DNA of 64,000 nucleotides from Methylobacterium sp. (GCA_020253445.1 JADCBP010000005.1:744001-808000), one strand, 5' to 3'. Positions 29,144-38,543 are shown, counted from the stretch's first letter. Made by a program: numbers and translations. The notes: a model not told the origin generated them from the letters alone.

Positions 29144-29602
29144 ATGGTGCAACCGCGCGATCGCGACAGAAACACGGATTTCGTGATCGAACCCGGCGGA
29201 CGCGACGAGCCGCCCATCGGGGGCGAAATGAAGGCCGCCGGCGTGCGCTGGGACCTGATCATGACCCTTTTCCTGCGGCTCGCGGCGGCGATCTGCATGC
29301 TCAAGGGGATCGGTTTCTGGATGCTCGTCCTGGGATTGGGCGATCTGCCGCTTGCCGAGGAACCGCGCCTGAGGCAGGCCATCATTGTCGCCTTCGCATT
29401 GCTCAATTGCTCGGCGGCGGTGGGGTTGTGGCTGCTCGCCACCTGGGGCACCAGCCTCTGGCTGTTCCTCTCCACCTTCGAATTCGTGCTGGGTGTGACA
29501 GGCTATGCGCGGACAGTGGGCCTCTTCACGGCCACTGGCTCCGGCATCATGATGTTCATGTTCTTCGCGCTCACCTTTCTGTTCCGAAGGCAGAAATTCT
29601 GA
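29144..29602 (+). CDS. Small four-helix membrane protein (resembles DUF6163)
   Basis: 152-residue integral membrane protein. A hydrophilic N-terminus of about 40 residues (MVQPRDRDRNTDFV) is followed by about four transmembrane helices: LIMTLFLRLAAAICMLKGIG, AIIVAFALLNCSAAVGLWLL, SLWLFLSTFEFVLGVTGYA and SGIMMFMFFALTFLF. The position just before ldtR and the size recall the DUF6163 family of this order; that match is from memory. Function unknown. It starts 4 bases after the hydrolase gene. Confidence 0.72.
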   Translation: MVQPRDRDRNTDFVIEPGGRDEPPIGGEMKAAGVRWDLIMTLFLRLAAAICMLKGIGFWMLVLGLGDLPLAEEPRLRQAIIVAFALLNCSAAVGLWLLATWGTSLWLFLSTFEFVLGVTGYARTVGLFTATGSGIMMFMFFALTFLFRRQKF

Positions 29603-29838
29603 CGAGCAGAGGCCGCGGGCCGGCCTTCCGGCGGGCCATCCGAGTCATCGTTACCGAATTGTGAGATTCATTTCTTGAAAATACTAACAAATGCAAAGCA
29701 AGGATTTCATTTACCGCGAAGGATGAATACCAAATTTACGCTGGAATTTAAACGCATCTTCACAGGGCCGCCTTATACATACCTCTAGAACACAGGGGCA
29801 GGCCCAAGGCTGCCTCAAGTCAAACAGGGGTGCTGAAC

Positions 29839-30351
29839 ATGTCGAAGAGCAATGTTGCTGTCCGGACGGAAGGCGTAGCAGAATCCGCGCAGGTCGTTCG
29901 TCCGAAATACCTTGAAGCTCTGGCCCTCGTGGAGCGTCTTCACCGCCGTCTTCTGGATGTGATCAAGGACGAATTCGATCGCCGCGGTCGCAATGATGTG
30001 AACAGCGTGCAGGCGCTGCTCCTCTACAATATCGGCGACAACGACGTGACAGCCAGCGAATTGCGCACGCGGGGCTACTATCTCGGCTCCAACGTCTCCT
30101 ACAATGTGAAGAAGCTGGTGGAACTTGGCTATCTTTCGCATCAGCGCAGCCGCGTCGATCGCCGTTCGGTCCGCATCCGCCTCGCGCCGAAGGGCCAGGA
30201 AGTTCACAAGATTGTCTCGGACCTCTACGAGAAGCATGTGCGCACCATCGAGCAGATCGGTGGCATCGGCCAGCATGATTTCGATACGCTGAACCATGCG
30301 CTGATGCGTCTCGATCGTTTCTGGACCGACCAGATCCGCTATCGGCTCTGA
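29839..30351 (+). CDS. ldtR: MarR-family transcriptional regulator LdtR
   Basis: 170-residue winged-helix regulator. It begins MSKSNVAVRTEGVAESAQVV and has YLGSNVSYNVKKLVELGYLSHQ (recognition helix and wing) and RSRVDRRSVRIRLAPKG, the LdtR signature in this order. In Liberibacter and Sinorhizobium, LdtR controls an L,D-transpeptidase gene and osmotic tolerance. That target lies directly downstream here. ATG at 29839 is used; a GTG at 29830 is in frame. A terminator follows. Confidence 0.9.
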   Translation: MSKSNVAVRTEGVAESAQVVRPKYLEALALVERLHRRLLDVIKDEFDRRGRNDVNSVQALLLYNIGDNDVTASELRTRGYYLGSNVSYNVKKLVELGYLSHQRSRVDRRSVRIRLAPKGQEVHKIVSDLYEKHVRTIEQIGGIGQHDFDTLNHALMRLDRFWTDQIRYRL

Positions 30352-30457
30352 TCTTGCGGCGAAGGCCGGCCCCGCCCTGATGCGGGCCAGAAAGCCCTCC
30401 CCCCGATTTCTGGATCGCGGCCTCACGCGATCGCCTCCGGAATCCCTCCCCCGACTG

Positions 30458-30493
30458 AAGGCCCGCTGCCCCCTGGCGGGCCTTGTTCTTTTT
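30458..30493 (+). terminator. Rho-independent terminator after ldtR
   Basis: AAGGCCCGC (30458-30466) pairs perfectly with GCGGGCCTT (30476-30484) around a 9-base loop, followed by GTTCTTTTT. Confidence 0.88.
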
Positions 30494-30601
30494 GCTGGGC
30501 CTCACGCGCTCGTGAGCGGAAATTGCGCCGGCGCGCCACAAATTCGCCCCCGTTCGCCCGCTCTAGGGGAAACAGACGGGATTGCGAGGTGCCGGCAAGC
30601 C

Positions 30602-30621
30602 ATTGCAAACGGTTTCGCAAT
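30602..30621 (+). promoter_or_regulatory. Palindromic operator candidate upstream of the L,D-transpeptidase gene
   Basis: ATTGC-A-AA-....-TT-C-GCAAT: 7 of 10 pairs around the centre match. The half-sites ATTGC/GCAAT lie about 90 bases ahead of the likely start codon, in the only gap between ldtR and its expected target. Binding by LdtR is inferred. Confidence 0.4.
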
Positions 30622-30710
30622 TCTCTTCGGTTTAAGAAACAGTTATGATGAAAGGCGCTTTGGGGACCGGAATCGGTGCTTCATCGCCGCGAACGGAACA
30701 GGTGATACGG

Positions 30711-32012
30711 ATGTCGGGCGATCGGGCTTCACGCTTTTCAGGGATGGGAATGGACCGCCGCGCGTTCCTCTCGGGAACGGCTGGCTTGTTCGGGGCCGCC
30801 GCGGCTCTTCCCGCCTTCGCGCAGCAATCGCCGATGATCGGTGGCCAGGCCGAATGGGCCCAGACCTATGACACGGGCACCATCCGCTCCCGGAATATCC
30901 GCACCTCCTATCCCATTCTCGGCCCCGCGACGTTGCAGGCGCTCGAAGGGGCGATCGGCGTCTATCAGCAGCTTGTCGCGCGCGGCGGCCATCCGCCGCT
31001 GCCTTCCGACCAGCGCCTGAAACTCGGCACCCGCCATCCGAATGTGCAGGCCTTGCGGGCGCGCCTGATCGAGCTTGGCGATCTCTCCCCGAATGTCGGC
31101 AACAGCGACATCTTCGATTCCTTCGTCGATGGCGCGGTGAAGCGCTATCAGGCCCGCCACGGCCTGACCCCCACGGGCGTCGTGGGTGCTCAGACTTTCG
31201 CGGCGCTCAACACCCCGGCTGAAATCCGCCTTCGCCAGCTCGAGATGAACCTCGTGCGGCTGCGCGGCTATCCGGCCAATCTCGGCAACCGCTATGTCAC
31301 GGTGAACATTCCGGCGGCCTATGTGGAGACGGTCGAGAACGGCCAGGTCGCGACGCGCCACGTGGCCGGCGTCGGCAAGATCGACCGCCCGTCGCCCATC
31401 ATGAATGCCAGGATCGTGGAGGTGAATTTCCACCCCTTCTGGACCGTGCCGGCCTCGATCATCCGCAAGGATCTGATCCCGCTGATGCAGAAGAACCCGA
31501 ATTACCTCACCGAGCAGAAGATCCGCATCTTCAACCAGCAGGGGCAGGAACTTCAGCCCGCGCAGGTGAACTGGAATTCGGACGAGGCGACGCGCTACCT
31601 GTTCCGGCAGGATCCCGGCGGCGAGCATAACAGCCTTGGCTTCGTGCGCATCAACATCCCGAATCCACACGGCGTCTACATGCATGACACGCCGGCCAAG
31701 GGCATTTTCGGCGATGATTACCGCTTCGTCTCTTCGGGCTGCGTGCGCGTGCAGAATGTGCGCGAATACATCTACTGGATCCTGCAGGATAACCCGCAAT
31801 GGACCCGCGATGCGATCGACGAGGCCTTCCGTGCCGCGCGCCGCATCGATGCGCGTCCGCGCGAGCCGATTCCCGTCTACTGGACCTACATCACCGCCTG
31901 GGCGACGCCCGATGGCGTGATCCAGTTCCGCGACGACATCTACGGCAAGGATGGCGTGGGCCCCGGCGCCGTGACGCAGGCCCTGCGTGAGGGCGATGAT
32001 CGGCCTGATTGA
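30711..32012 (+). CDS. ldtP: L,D-transpeptidase with peptidoglycan-binding domain (LdtP type)
   Basis: Periplasmic enzyme that forms 3-3 cross-links or attaches proteins to peptidoglycan. The 433-residue protein starts with a Tat-type signal (MDRRAFLSG then a hydrophobic stretch to PAFAQ). A PG_binding_1 domain follows (about 100-165, PNVQALRARLIELG and DGAVKRYQARHG). The YkuD domain has VYMHDTPAKG and FVSSGCVRVQN with the catalytic cysteine near residue 344. An ATG at 30645 is in frame and would lengthen the n-region; the choice of 30711 is uncertain. LdtR upstream is the likely regulator. Confidence 0.9.
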   Translation: MSGDRASRFSGMGMDRRAFLSGTAGLFGAAAALPAFAQQSPMIGGQAEWAQTYDTGTIRSRNIRTSYPILGPATLQALEGAIGVYQQLVARGGHPPLPSDQRLKLGTRHPNVQALRARLIELGDLSPNVGNSDIFDSFVDGAVKRYQARHGLTPTGVVGAQTFAALNTPAEIRLRQLEMNLVRLRGYPANLGNRYVTVNIPAAYVETVENGQVATRHVAGVGKIDRPSPIMNARIVEVNFHPFWTVPASIIRKDLIPLMQKNPNYLTEQKIRIFNQQGQELQPAQVNWNSDEATRYLFRQDPGGEHNSLGFVRINIPNPHGVYMHDTPAKGIFGDDYRFVSSGCVRVQNVREYIYWILQDNPQWTRDAIDEAFRAARRIDARPREPIPVYWTYITAWATPDGVIQFRDDIYGKDGVGPGAVTQALREGDDRPD

Positions 32013-32065
32013 TCGTTGCCGGACCGCGACTTTCTCCGGGGTGACTTTCGCCAGCTGGATCGTGC

Positions 32066-32094
32066 TTGTTTGCCGCTTTCGCCCCATGCTAGCC
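32066..32094 (+). promoter_or_regulatory. Promoter-like element placed for a near-leaderless mRNA
   Basis: TTGTTT (32066-32071), a 17-base spacer and CTAGCC (32089-32094). Transcription 7-8 bases later would start at the ATG at 32102. The -10 context CCCCAT-CTAGCC is shared with the parC element. Confidence 0.35.
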
Positions 32095-32101
32095 GTGGAG
32101 C

Positions 32102-33046
32102 ATGATCCAAACTTCTTCCGTTTCGCTCGATGATATCCGCGCCGCAGCCCGGCGGATCGCGCCCCATGCGCGGCGGACGCCGGTTCTGCCGATGGAGCGG
32201 GGCGAACTCGGCGGGGATTTCCTGCCGAATTTCAAGCTGGAATTCTGCCAGCATGCCGGCTCTTTCAAGACGCGTGGCGCGTTCAACTCCCTGCTGACCC
32301 TCGAGAATCCCGATCGCGGCGTCGCCGCTGCCTCCGGCGGCAATCATGGCGCGGCTGTGGCCTATGCCGCGCGCCGTCTTGGCCTCAAGGCGCGGATTTT
32401 CGTTCCGGAAATCGCGAGCCCCGCCAAGGTGGAGGCGATCCGCCGATTCGGTGCGGAGGTGGTGATCGGCGGCGCGCGCTACGATGATGCGCAAGCCGCC
32501 TGCGACGCCCATGTGGCGGAAACCGGCGCGGCTCGCATTCACCCCTTCGGAGCAGCCCCGACCATTGCGGGGCAGGGCACGCTCGGCCTCGAATGGGCAG
32601 AGCAGGCCGACCTCGACACGGTGCTGATCGCGGTGGGTGGCGGCGGGCTGATCTCGGGCATCGCCAGCGCCTTTGCCGGCACGGGCCGGAAGGTTCTGGG
32701 CGTGGAGCCGGAAGGTTCGCGCGCGCTCCATGCTGCGCTCGAAGCGGGGAAACCCGTGGATGTGTCGGTCGATTCGATCGCGGCGGATTCGCTGGGCGCG
32801 AAAAATGTCGGACCCTTCGCGCATGCGATCTGCCGCGATCATGTGGCCGGGGTGGTGCTGGTGCCGGATGAGGCGATCCGTTCCGCGATGGCGACGCTGT
32901 GGCGCGATTTCCGCCTGGCCTGCGAGCCGGGGGGCGCGGCAGCCTTGGCAGGCCTGCTCTGCGGTGCCTATCGGCCCTCGGCGGGCGAGCGGGTGGGGGT
33001 GCTGCTCTGCGGGGGAAATGTCGATCTTGAGAAAATCCCCGCTTAG
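32102..33046 (+). CDS. Threonine/serine dehydratase-like PLP enzyme
   Basis: 314-residue fold-type II PLP enzyme. The PLP lysine is in HAGSFKTRGAF, the asparagine loop in AASGGNHGAAVAY, the phosphate loop in [12 protein letters not shown]. It lacks the ACT domain of the ilvA gene at 24158, so it is a catabolic-type dehydratase or serine racemase-like enzyme; substrate preference cannot be fixed from sequence. The GTC-type hairpin after its stop has no T-run. Confidence 0.82.
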   Translation: MIQTSSVSLDDIRAAARRIAPHARRTPVLPMERGELGGDFLPNFKLEFCQHAGSFKTRGAFNSLLTLENPDRGVAAASGGNHGAAVAYAARRLGLKARIFVPEIASPAKVEAIRRFGAEVVIGGARYDDAQAACDAHVAETGAARIHPFGAAPTIAGQGTLGLEWAEQADLDTVLIAVGGGGLISGIASAFAGTGRKVLGVEPEGSRALHAALEAGKPVDVSVDSIAADSLGAKNVGPFAHAICRDHVAGVVLVPDEAIRSAMATLWRDFRLACEPGGAAALAGLLCGAYRPSAGERVGVLLCGGNVDLEKIPA

Positions 33047-33184
33047 TCTCCGGCCCCCCGGGGGAGACCGGTTTCAACCGCCGGGCTTACAAAAAAGAAA
33101 GGATTGCGTCGGCCTTTCTTTTGACCATTTTCTGTGGCATACGTTAAAGATCGAGTTTTAGGCTGAATGGCTTGTCGACGATTC

Positions 33185-33214
33185 TTGGGCTTTGTCCCGG
33201 CGCCGTCTCTAGAC
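33185..33214 (+). promoter_or_regulatory. Promoter-like element for the cold-shock gene
   Basis: TTGGGC (33185-33190), an 18-base spacer and CTAGAC (33209-33214). It would give a leader of roughly 70 bases, long enough for a cold-responsive structure. TTGACC at 33121 is another -35 candidate. Confidence 0.35.
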
Positions 33215-33293
33215 CTTCCGATCAAGACATCGATAGACCCCGCGCGCGCTTTCAGTGCCCGCCTTACACCTTGTTTCTTGAAAGGAAACTACC

Positions 33294-33506
33294 ATGCAGA
33301 CCGGAACCGTGAAATGGTTCAACGCGACCAAGGGCTTTGGCTTCATCCAGCCGGACCAGGGCGGTCCCGATGTGTTCGTTCACATCACCGCGCTTGAGCG
33401 TGCCGGCATCCGCGGCCTCGCGGAAGGCCAGAAGGTCGAGTTCGTGCTCACCCCCGACCGCCGCACCGGCAAGTCGGCGGCTGACCAGCTTCGCCTCGTG
33501 AACTGA
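33294..33506 (+). CDS. Cold-shock protein, CspA family
   Basis: 70-residue single-stranded nucleic-acid-binding protein. It begins [20 protein letters not shown] (RNP1) and has [10 protein letters not shown] (RNP2). It acts as an RNA chaperone in the cytoplasm. GAAAGGAAA lies just before the ATG. It has its own terminator and therefore is probably monocistronic. Confidence 0.95.
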   Translation: MQTGTVKWFNATKGFGFIQPDQGGPDVFVHITALERAGIRGLAEGQKVEFVLTPDRRTGKSAADQLRLVN

Positions 33507-33536
33507 ACCTTGCCGGCCAGGGCCGTATAGGTTTTC

Positions 33537-33567
33537 GAGACCGCGTCCTCCGGGGCGCGGTTTTTTG
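33537..33567 (+). terminator. Rho-independent terminator after the cold-shock gene
   Basis: ACCGCG (33540-33545) pairs with CGCGGT (33556-33561), extended by A-T and G-T pairs, and is followed by six T. Confidence 0.85.
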
Positions 33568-33736
33568 TTGCCGGCTCATATCCTGCGCCGGGCGGTTCTT
33601 CGCCGCGTGAGGGGCTTCTGCCCTTGTGATTGCAGGTCGTTCGCCTTAGAGAACGCTGCTCCCGGCGCCGGGCGGAATCCCGCTTTTGCAGGTCTGCCCG
33701 GCCCGGGCCCCGCCAGGGAGTTGCCAAGGAGCCAAC

Positions 33737-35029
33737 ATGACCGCCGCTGCCGCCATCCGCTCGAATTCCTTCTTCTCGGCGAGCCTCGCCGATGCCGATC
33801 CCGAAATCGCGAAGGCCGTGCAGCTCGAACTCGGTCGCCAGCGCGACGAGATTGAACTCATCGCTTCAGAGAACATCGTGAGCCGCGCCGTTCTCGAGGC
33901 GCAGGGCTCGGTGATGACGAACAAATATGCGGAAGGCTATCCCGGCAAGCGCTATTACGGCGGCTGCCAGTTTGTCGATATCGCCGAAGAATTGGCGATC
34001 TCCCGCGTGAAGCAGCTTTTCGGCTGTGATTTCGCCAATGTGCAGCCGAATTCGGGTTCGCAGGCCAACCAGGCGGTGTTTCTCGCGCTGATGAAACCGG
34101 GCGACACCTTCATGGGCCTGAACCTCGCGGCGGGCGGCCATCTCACGCATGGCGCCTCCGTGAACATGAGCGGCAAGTGGTTCAACGTGGTGCCCTACAA
34201 CGTGAACCCGGAAACCCACCTCATCGACATGGAGGAGGTCGAGCGCCTCGCGATCGAGCACAAGCCGAAGATCATCGTCGCCGGGGGCTCGGGTTATGCG
34301 CGGCACTGGGATTTCGAAGCCTTCCGCCGCATCTGCGATGCCGTGGGTGCCACTTTCATGGTGGATATCGCGCATTTCGCTGGCCTCGTGGCCGGTGGCG
34401 CGCATCCCTCGCCGTTCCCGCATGCGCATGTTGTCACTTCGACCACGCACAAGACCCTGCGCGGCCCTCGCGGCGGCATCGTGCTGACCAACGATCCGGA
34501 AATCGCCAGGAAGATCAATTCGGCGGTGTTCCCCGGCCTGCAGGGCGGCCCGCTGATGCATGTGATCGCGGCCAAGGCCGTGGCCTTCAACGAGGCGCTG
34601 CAGCCGGAATTCAGGAACTACGCGCATGCCGTCGTTGCCAATGCGAAGGCGCTCGCCGAGACGCTGAAATCCAGGGGTTTCGCCATCGTCACCGGCGGCA
34701 CGGACAATCACCTGATGCTGGTGGATCTGCGCCCGAAGAAGGTGACGGGCGTTGCCGCCGAAAAGGCATTGGGTCGCGCGCATATCACCTGCAACAAGAA
34801 CGGCATTCCCTTCGACCCCGAGAAGCCGATGGTGACGAGCGGCATCCGCCTCGGTTCGCCGGCGACCACTTCGCGCGGCTTCGGCGTGGCGGAGTTTCAG
34901 CAGGTCGGCAATCTCATCGCCGAGGTGGTGGATGGCCTTGCCAGGAATGGCGAGGAGGGCAATAGCGCCGTGGAAGAGGCCGTGAAGGCCAAGGTCCACG
35001 CGCTCACCGCGCGGTTCCCGATCTATTGA
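33737..35029 (+). CDS. glyA: Serine hydroxymethyltransferase
   Basis: Interconverts serine and glycine, loading one-carbon units onto tetrahydrofolate. The 430-residue PLP enzyme shows [32 protein letters not shown], the PLP lysine in [12 protein letters not shown], and [18 protein letters not shown] precedes the ATG at 33737. It heads the glyA-nrdR-rib-nusB-thiL neighbourhood. Confidence 0.97.
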   Translation: MTAAAAIRSNSFFSASLADADPEIAKAVQLELGRQRDEIELIASENIVSRAVLEAQGSVMTNKYAEGYPGKRYYGGCQFVDIAEELAISRVKQLFGCDFANVQPNSGSQANQAVFLALMKPGDTFMGLNLAAGGHLTHGASVNMSGKWFNVVPYNVNPETHLIDMEEVERLAIEHKPKIIVAGGSGYARHWDFEAFRRICDAVGATFMVDIAHFAGLVAGGAHPSPFPHAHVVTSTTHKTLRGPRGGIVLTNDPEIARKINSAVFPGLQGGPLMHVIAAKAVAFNEALQPEFRNYAHAVVANAKALAETLKSRGFAIVTGGTDNHLMLVDLRPKKVTGVAAEKALGRAHITCNKNGIPFDPEKPMVTSGIRLGSPATTSRGFGVAEFQQVGNLIAEVVDGLARNGEEGNSAVEEAVKAKVHALTARFPIY

Positions 35030-35038
35030 TGGGCACAG

Positions 35039-35063
35039 GCCGGCTTTTCATGGGAGCCGGCTT
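35039..35063 (+). terminator. Hairpin after glyA, possible weak terminator
   Basis: GCCGGCT (35039-35045) pairs with AGCCGGC (35055-35061) around a 9-base loop. The following TTGACCTTT is not a clean T-run, so termination is uncertain. Confidence 0.45.
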
Positions 35064-35235
35064 GACCTTTCCACCCCTTTCCAACAGGCGAGGATGCATT
35101 ACCCGATCAATTGGATACCGGTTGATCGAAGAAAATGCGATGAGTTCAAGCAACGGAGGCTGTCATGCGATCCTTGATCGCCCGCCAAGCTCCGGCCGGG
35201 CCGACAGGGCGCGGTTTTCGTTCCGGATTGTTCCC

Positions 35236-35721
35236 ATGCGTTGCCCCTTCTGTGGTTCCTTCGACACGCAGGTGAAGGATTCGCGCCCCGCCGATGATGG
35301 CGGCGCGATCCGTCGCCGGCGCGTCTGCACCGATTGCGGCGGGCGCTTCACGACCTTCGAGCGGGTGCAGCTGAAGGAACTGATGGTGGTCAAGCGCTCG
35401 GGCCGGCGCGTGCCGTTTGATCGCGACAAGCTCGCGCGCTCCATCGAGATCGCACTGAGGAAGCGCCCCATCGACCGCGACCGCGTGGAAAGGCTGATCA
35501 ACGGCATCGTGCGCGAACTCGAGAGCCAGTCCGAGGGCGAGGTGACCAGCGAGGGCATCGGCGCGCTGGTGATGGAACGCCTGCGGCGGCTCGATCAGGT
35601 CGCCTATGTGCGCTTCGCCTCGGTCTACAAGAACTTCAACGCCGCCGAGGAATTCGGCGACATCCTCCGCGAACTCGGGCACGAGGAAGTCTCGGGCGAG
35701 ACCGCCGAGGATGGCGGATGA
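35236..35721 (+). CDS. nrdR: Transcriptional repressor NrdR
   Basis: Zinc-ribbon and ATP-cone repressor of ribonucleotide reductase genes. The 161-residue protein starts [18 protein letters not shown], continues with [15 protein letters not shown] to complete four zinc cysteines, and carries the ATP-cone (about 49-139) with [17 protein letters not shown] and [11 protein letters not shown]. It overlaps ribD by 4 bases (ATGA). Confidence 0.96.
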   Translation: MRCPFCGSFDTQVKDSRPADDGGAIRRRRVCTDCGGRFTTFERVQLKELMVVKRSGRRVPFDRDKLARSIEIALRKRPIDRDRVERLINGIVRELESQSEGEVTSEGIGALVMERLRRLDQVAYVRFASVYKNFNAAEEFGDILRELGHEEVSGETAEDGG

Positions 35722-36872
35722 TGTTCGCCCCGCGGGACGAAGCCTTCATGCGTGCGGCGATCGCGCTCGCGCGGCGCGGGCTCGGCCGCACCTGGCCGAA
35801 CCCTTCCGTCGCGGCCCTCGTGGTCAACGAGAGCGTCGATCCGCCGGTGATGCTGGGCCGGGGCCGCACATCGCCCGGCGGCCGGCCGCATGCGGAAGCG
35901 AATGCCGTGGCGGAAGCCGGAGAAGCGGCGCGCGGTGCCACGATGTATGTCACGCTGGAACCCTGCGCGCGGCGCTCGCAGCGGGTCTTCGGGCCGTCCT
36001 GCACGGAAATCATTCTCGCGAGCGGCATAGCCCGCGTGGTGATCGGTGCTGCCGATCCCTCGCCTTTCGCGAGCGGGGAGGGGACGGAGGCCCTGCGCAA
36101 GGCAGGCATCGCGGTGGTGACGGGCCTTTGCGAGCCGGAGGCGCGCGCGGTGACGCGCGGCCATTGCCTGCGCGTTTCCAGCCATCGGCCCTTCGTGACC
36201 CTCAAGCTCGCGCAGACAAAGGACGGATTCGCCGGAACCGCAGATCGCAAGCCGATCGCGATCACCGGCGAGGAGGCACGTGCTTACGTGCAACGCCTCC
36301 GCTCGATCCATGATGCCTTGATCACCGGCATCGGCACGGTGCTGGCCGATGATCCCCGGCTCGATGTGCGCCTGCCGGGCATGGCCGGCATGAGCCCGAT
36401 GCGCGTGGTGCTCGATACCGAAGGCCGCCTGCCCGCCCATGCGCGGATCATCACGGAAGCGGCCAAGGCACCCGTGCTGATTCTCTCTGCCAAGGCGCGC
36501 AATCCGTTCCTTGGCGTCTCGAATCGGACTGCGAGCCAAGCGGGCCCATCGGGCGGGGAGGGCGAACAGGCTGCTGAAATCCTTGGTATTCCCAAGGCCG
36601 AGGATGGCCATCTCGATCTCGCGGCCGCCCTTGGTGCGCTCGCCGCGCAGGGCATCACACGCGTGATGGTCGAGGCCGGGCCGACGCTTTCCAACGCCTT
36701 CGCGAAAGCCGGTTTCATCGACCGCCTCGAACTCCTGACCGGCGCGAATGCCATCGGCCAGGGCCTGCCCGCCATCGGGCGGGACCTTGCCGGATGGATC
36801 GCGAAGGCCCACCTCGTGGGCGCGCGCATGCTCGGGCCGGACCGGCTCGAAATTCACGAGGGGAAGGGCTGA
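35718..36872 (+). CDS. ribD: Bifunctional riboflavin biosynthesis deaminase/reductase RibD
   Basis: Deaminates and then reduces the pyrimidine intermediate of riboflavin synthesis. In the 384-residue protein, the N-terminal deaminase (1-145) has the zinc His and Glu in [13 protein letters not shown] and cysteines 83 and 95. The reductase (about 155-380) has [28 protein letters not shown] and VMVEAGPTL. The spacing between the two zinc cysteines is 11 residues instead of 8 and the usual HHG after the first cysteine is replaced by ARRSQR, so the deaminase zinc loop is atypical. It overlaps nrdR and ribE. Confidence 0.9.
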   Translation: MMFAPRDEAFMRAAIALARRGLGRTWPNPSVAALVVNESVDPPVMLGRGRTSPGGRPHAEANAVAEAGEAARGATMYVTLEPCARRSQRVFGPSCTEIILASGIARVVIGAADPSPFASGEGTEALRKAGIAVVTGLCEPEARAVTRGHCLRVSSHRPFVTLKLAQTKDGFAGTADRKPIAITGEEARAYVQRLRSIHDALITGIGTVLADDPRLDVRLPGMAGMSPMRVVLDTEGRLPAHARIITEAAKAPVLILSAKARNPFLGVSNRTASQAGPSGGEGEQAAEILGIPKAEDGHLDLAAALGALAAQGITRVMVEAGPTLSNAFAKAGFIDRLELLTGANAIGQGLPAIGRDLAGWIAKAHLVGARMLGPDRLEIHEGKG

Positions 36873-37513
36873 TGTTCACCGGCATCGTCACCGATATCGG
36901 AACCGTGGAACGGGTTGAGGGCGGCACAAACCTCAAGCGATTGCGCATCGCCTGTTCCTACGACCCCGCGACGATCGCGATCGGTGCCTCCATCGCCTGT
37001 GCCGGCTGCTGCCTCACGGCCATCGCGGTTGGCGGCGAGGCCGGCGCGAGCTGGTTCGAGGTGGAAGCAGCGGCCGAGACGCTTCGCCTCACCCGTGTCG
37101 GCACCTGGCGGAAAGGCACGCGCATCAATCTCGAACGCGCGCTGAAGATCGGCGATGAACTCGGCGGGCATCTCGTGACCGGGCATGTCGATGCCCTCTC
37201 CGAGATCGTGTCCCGCGAGGAGGTCACGCCGTCGGATGTGAATTGGGGTGCCACCGCGCGCTTCATGCTTCGCGCGCCGAAACCGCTGCATCGCTTCATC
37301 GCGGCTAAGGGCTCGGTCGCGCTCGATGGCGTCTCGCTCACGGTGAACCTTGTGGAGGATGATCTCTTCTCGGTGCTGCTCATTCCGCATACCCTCGCGG
37401 TCACGACCTTCGGGACGCGGAAGGCGGGTGATCACGTTCATCTCGAGATCGACATGATGGCGCGATATGCGGCGCGGCTCGCCGAGACCGCGGCGCTTGC
37501 CGAGAGGCAGTGA
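36872..37513 (+). CDS. ribE: Riboflavin synthase
   Basis: Dismutates two 6,7-dimethyl-8-ribityllumazine molecules to riboflavin. The 213-residue protein has two repeated lumazine-binding halves: [16 protein letters not shown] with GASIACAGCCLTAI, and GGHLVTGHVDALSEIV with GSVALDGVSLTVNLVEDD. The start overlaps the ribD stop by 1 base, so translation is coupled. Confidence 0.95.
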   Translation: MFTGIVTDIGTVERVEGGTNLKRLRIACSYDPATIAIGASIACAGCCLTAIAVGGEAGASWFEVEAAAETLRLTRVGTWRKGTRINLERALKIGDELGGHLVTGHVDALSEIVSREEVTPSDVNWGATARFMLRAPKPLHRFIAAKGSVALDGVSLTVNLVEDDLFSVLLIPHTLAVTTFGTRKAGDHVHLEIDMMARYAARLAETAALAERQ

Positions 37514-37554
37514 AGCGCCTAAACGCAAGCGCTCAGGATTTTCAGGAGTTTGTC

Positions 37555-38028
37555 ATGGCCGAGGCCAAGCGCCGGCAGGCGCCGATTTCAGGCGCGCGCG
37601 GTGCCCATATCGTCGTGATCGAGGGGCGTTATTACGACGACCTCAACGACATGCTGCGCGAGGGCGCGACGGCGGCGATCAGCGAGGCTGGCGCGGAATT
37701 CGAGATCATCACCGTGCCCGGCGCGCTGGAGATTCCCGTCGCCATGGCGATCCGCGCCGAACAGCAGCCGAAGCCCGATGGTTTCGTGGCGCTTGGCGTG
37801 GTCATTCGTGGCGAAACCTCGCATTATGACATCGTCTCGGTGCAGTCGAACCGCGCGCTGATCGACTATGCCACCACCAATGCCATTCCCTTCGGCAATG
37901 CCATCCTCACGGTCGAGAACGAGGCGCAGGCGGAAGCGCGCGCCAACCCGGCGAAGGGCGACAAGGGGGGAGACGCCGCCCGTGCTGTGCTCATGCTCGT
38001 GGCCTTGAAGCGGGGGTCTGGCCGATGA
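37555..38028 (+). CDS. ribH: 6,7-dimethyl-8-ribityllumazine synthase
   Basis: Penultimate riboflavin step, forming lumazine from the ribityl pyrimidine and dihydroxybutanone phosphate. The 157-residue protein shows EGRYYDDLNDMLREGA, TVPGALEIPVAMAI, GVVIRGETSHYDIV (with the catalytic His) and PFGNAILTVENEAQA. CAGGAG precedes the ATG at 37555; the 41-base gap before it holds no FMN riboswitch. It overlaps nusB by 4 bases. Confidence 0.95.
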   Translation: MAEAKRRQAPISGARGAHIVVIEGRYYDDLNDMLREGATAAISEAGAEFEIITVPGALEIPVAMAIRAEQQPKPDGFVALGVVIRGETSHYDIVSVQSNRALIDYATTNAIPFGNAILTVENEAQAEARANPAKGDKGGDAARAVLMLVALKRGSGR

Positions 38029-38543
38029 TCGAGCAAGGCAAGAAGATCCGCTCGCGCGATCGCTCGGTCAGCCGGGGTGAGAAGCGCGCCGCCGCGCGCC
38101 TCGCGGCCGTGCAGGCGCTCTACCAGATGGAACTCGCGGGGAAAGGCCTCAACGAGGTTTTTGCCGAGTTCGAGAGTTTCTGGATGGGCCGGGAGATCGA
38201 GGGCGACCAGTACAAGCCCGCCGAGGCGGCCCTGTTCCGGCTCATCCTCGAAGGGGTGCTCGCCGACCAGGTGGCGCTCGACCAGGCGGTGGATCGCATT
38301 CTCGAGGGCTGGCCGCTGAAGCGCGTGGAAGCCATCATGCGCGCGACGCTCCGCGCCGGTGCCTTCGAGCTCAAGCATGGCAAGGATGTGCCGCCACGGG
38401 TCATCCTCTCGGAATATGTCGATATCGCCTCGGCCTTCCTCGAGAAGGACGAGGTGGGCATGGTCAATGCCGTGCTCGACAGGCTGGCGCGCGACTATCG
38501 CGCCGAGGATCTGGCAAAGCCCGCGCCCCCGCGCGAAAGCTGA
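38025..38543 (+). CDS. nusB: Transcription antitermination factor NusB
   Basis: Binds boxA RNA with S10 in rRNA antitermination. The 172-residue all-helical protein has RSVSRGEKRAAARLAAVQAL, YQMELAGKG and RVEAIMRATLRAGAFEL followed by VILSEYVDIASAFL, matching the family. It overlaps ribH by 4 bases, the usual ribH-nusB pairing. Confidence 0.95.
   Translation: MIEQGKKIRSRDRSVSRGEKRAAARLAAVQALYQMELAGKGLNEVFAEFESFWMGREIEGDQYKPAEAALFRLILEGVLADQVALDQAVDRILEGWPLKRVEAIMRATLRAGAFELKHGKDVPPRVILSEYVDIASAFLEKDEVGMVNAVLDRLARDYRAEDLAKPAPPRES

Larger units (their letters stand above)
30352..30710 (+). other. Intergenic region between ldtR and the L,D-transpeptidase gene
   Basis: About 360 bases without a supported gene. 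It holds the ldtR terminator (30458-30493), a CTAG-containing stretch at 30563, and a palindrome at 30602-30621. The last 66 bases could be coding if the downstream gene starts at 30645. Confidence 0.6.

Noticed and set aside
33046-33068. GTCTCC/GGAGAC hairpin after the second dehydratase gene
   Set aside because: No T-run follows, so I did not call a terminator.
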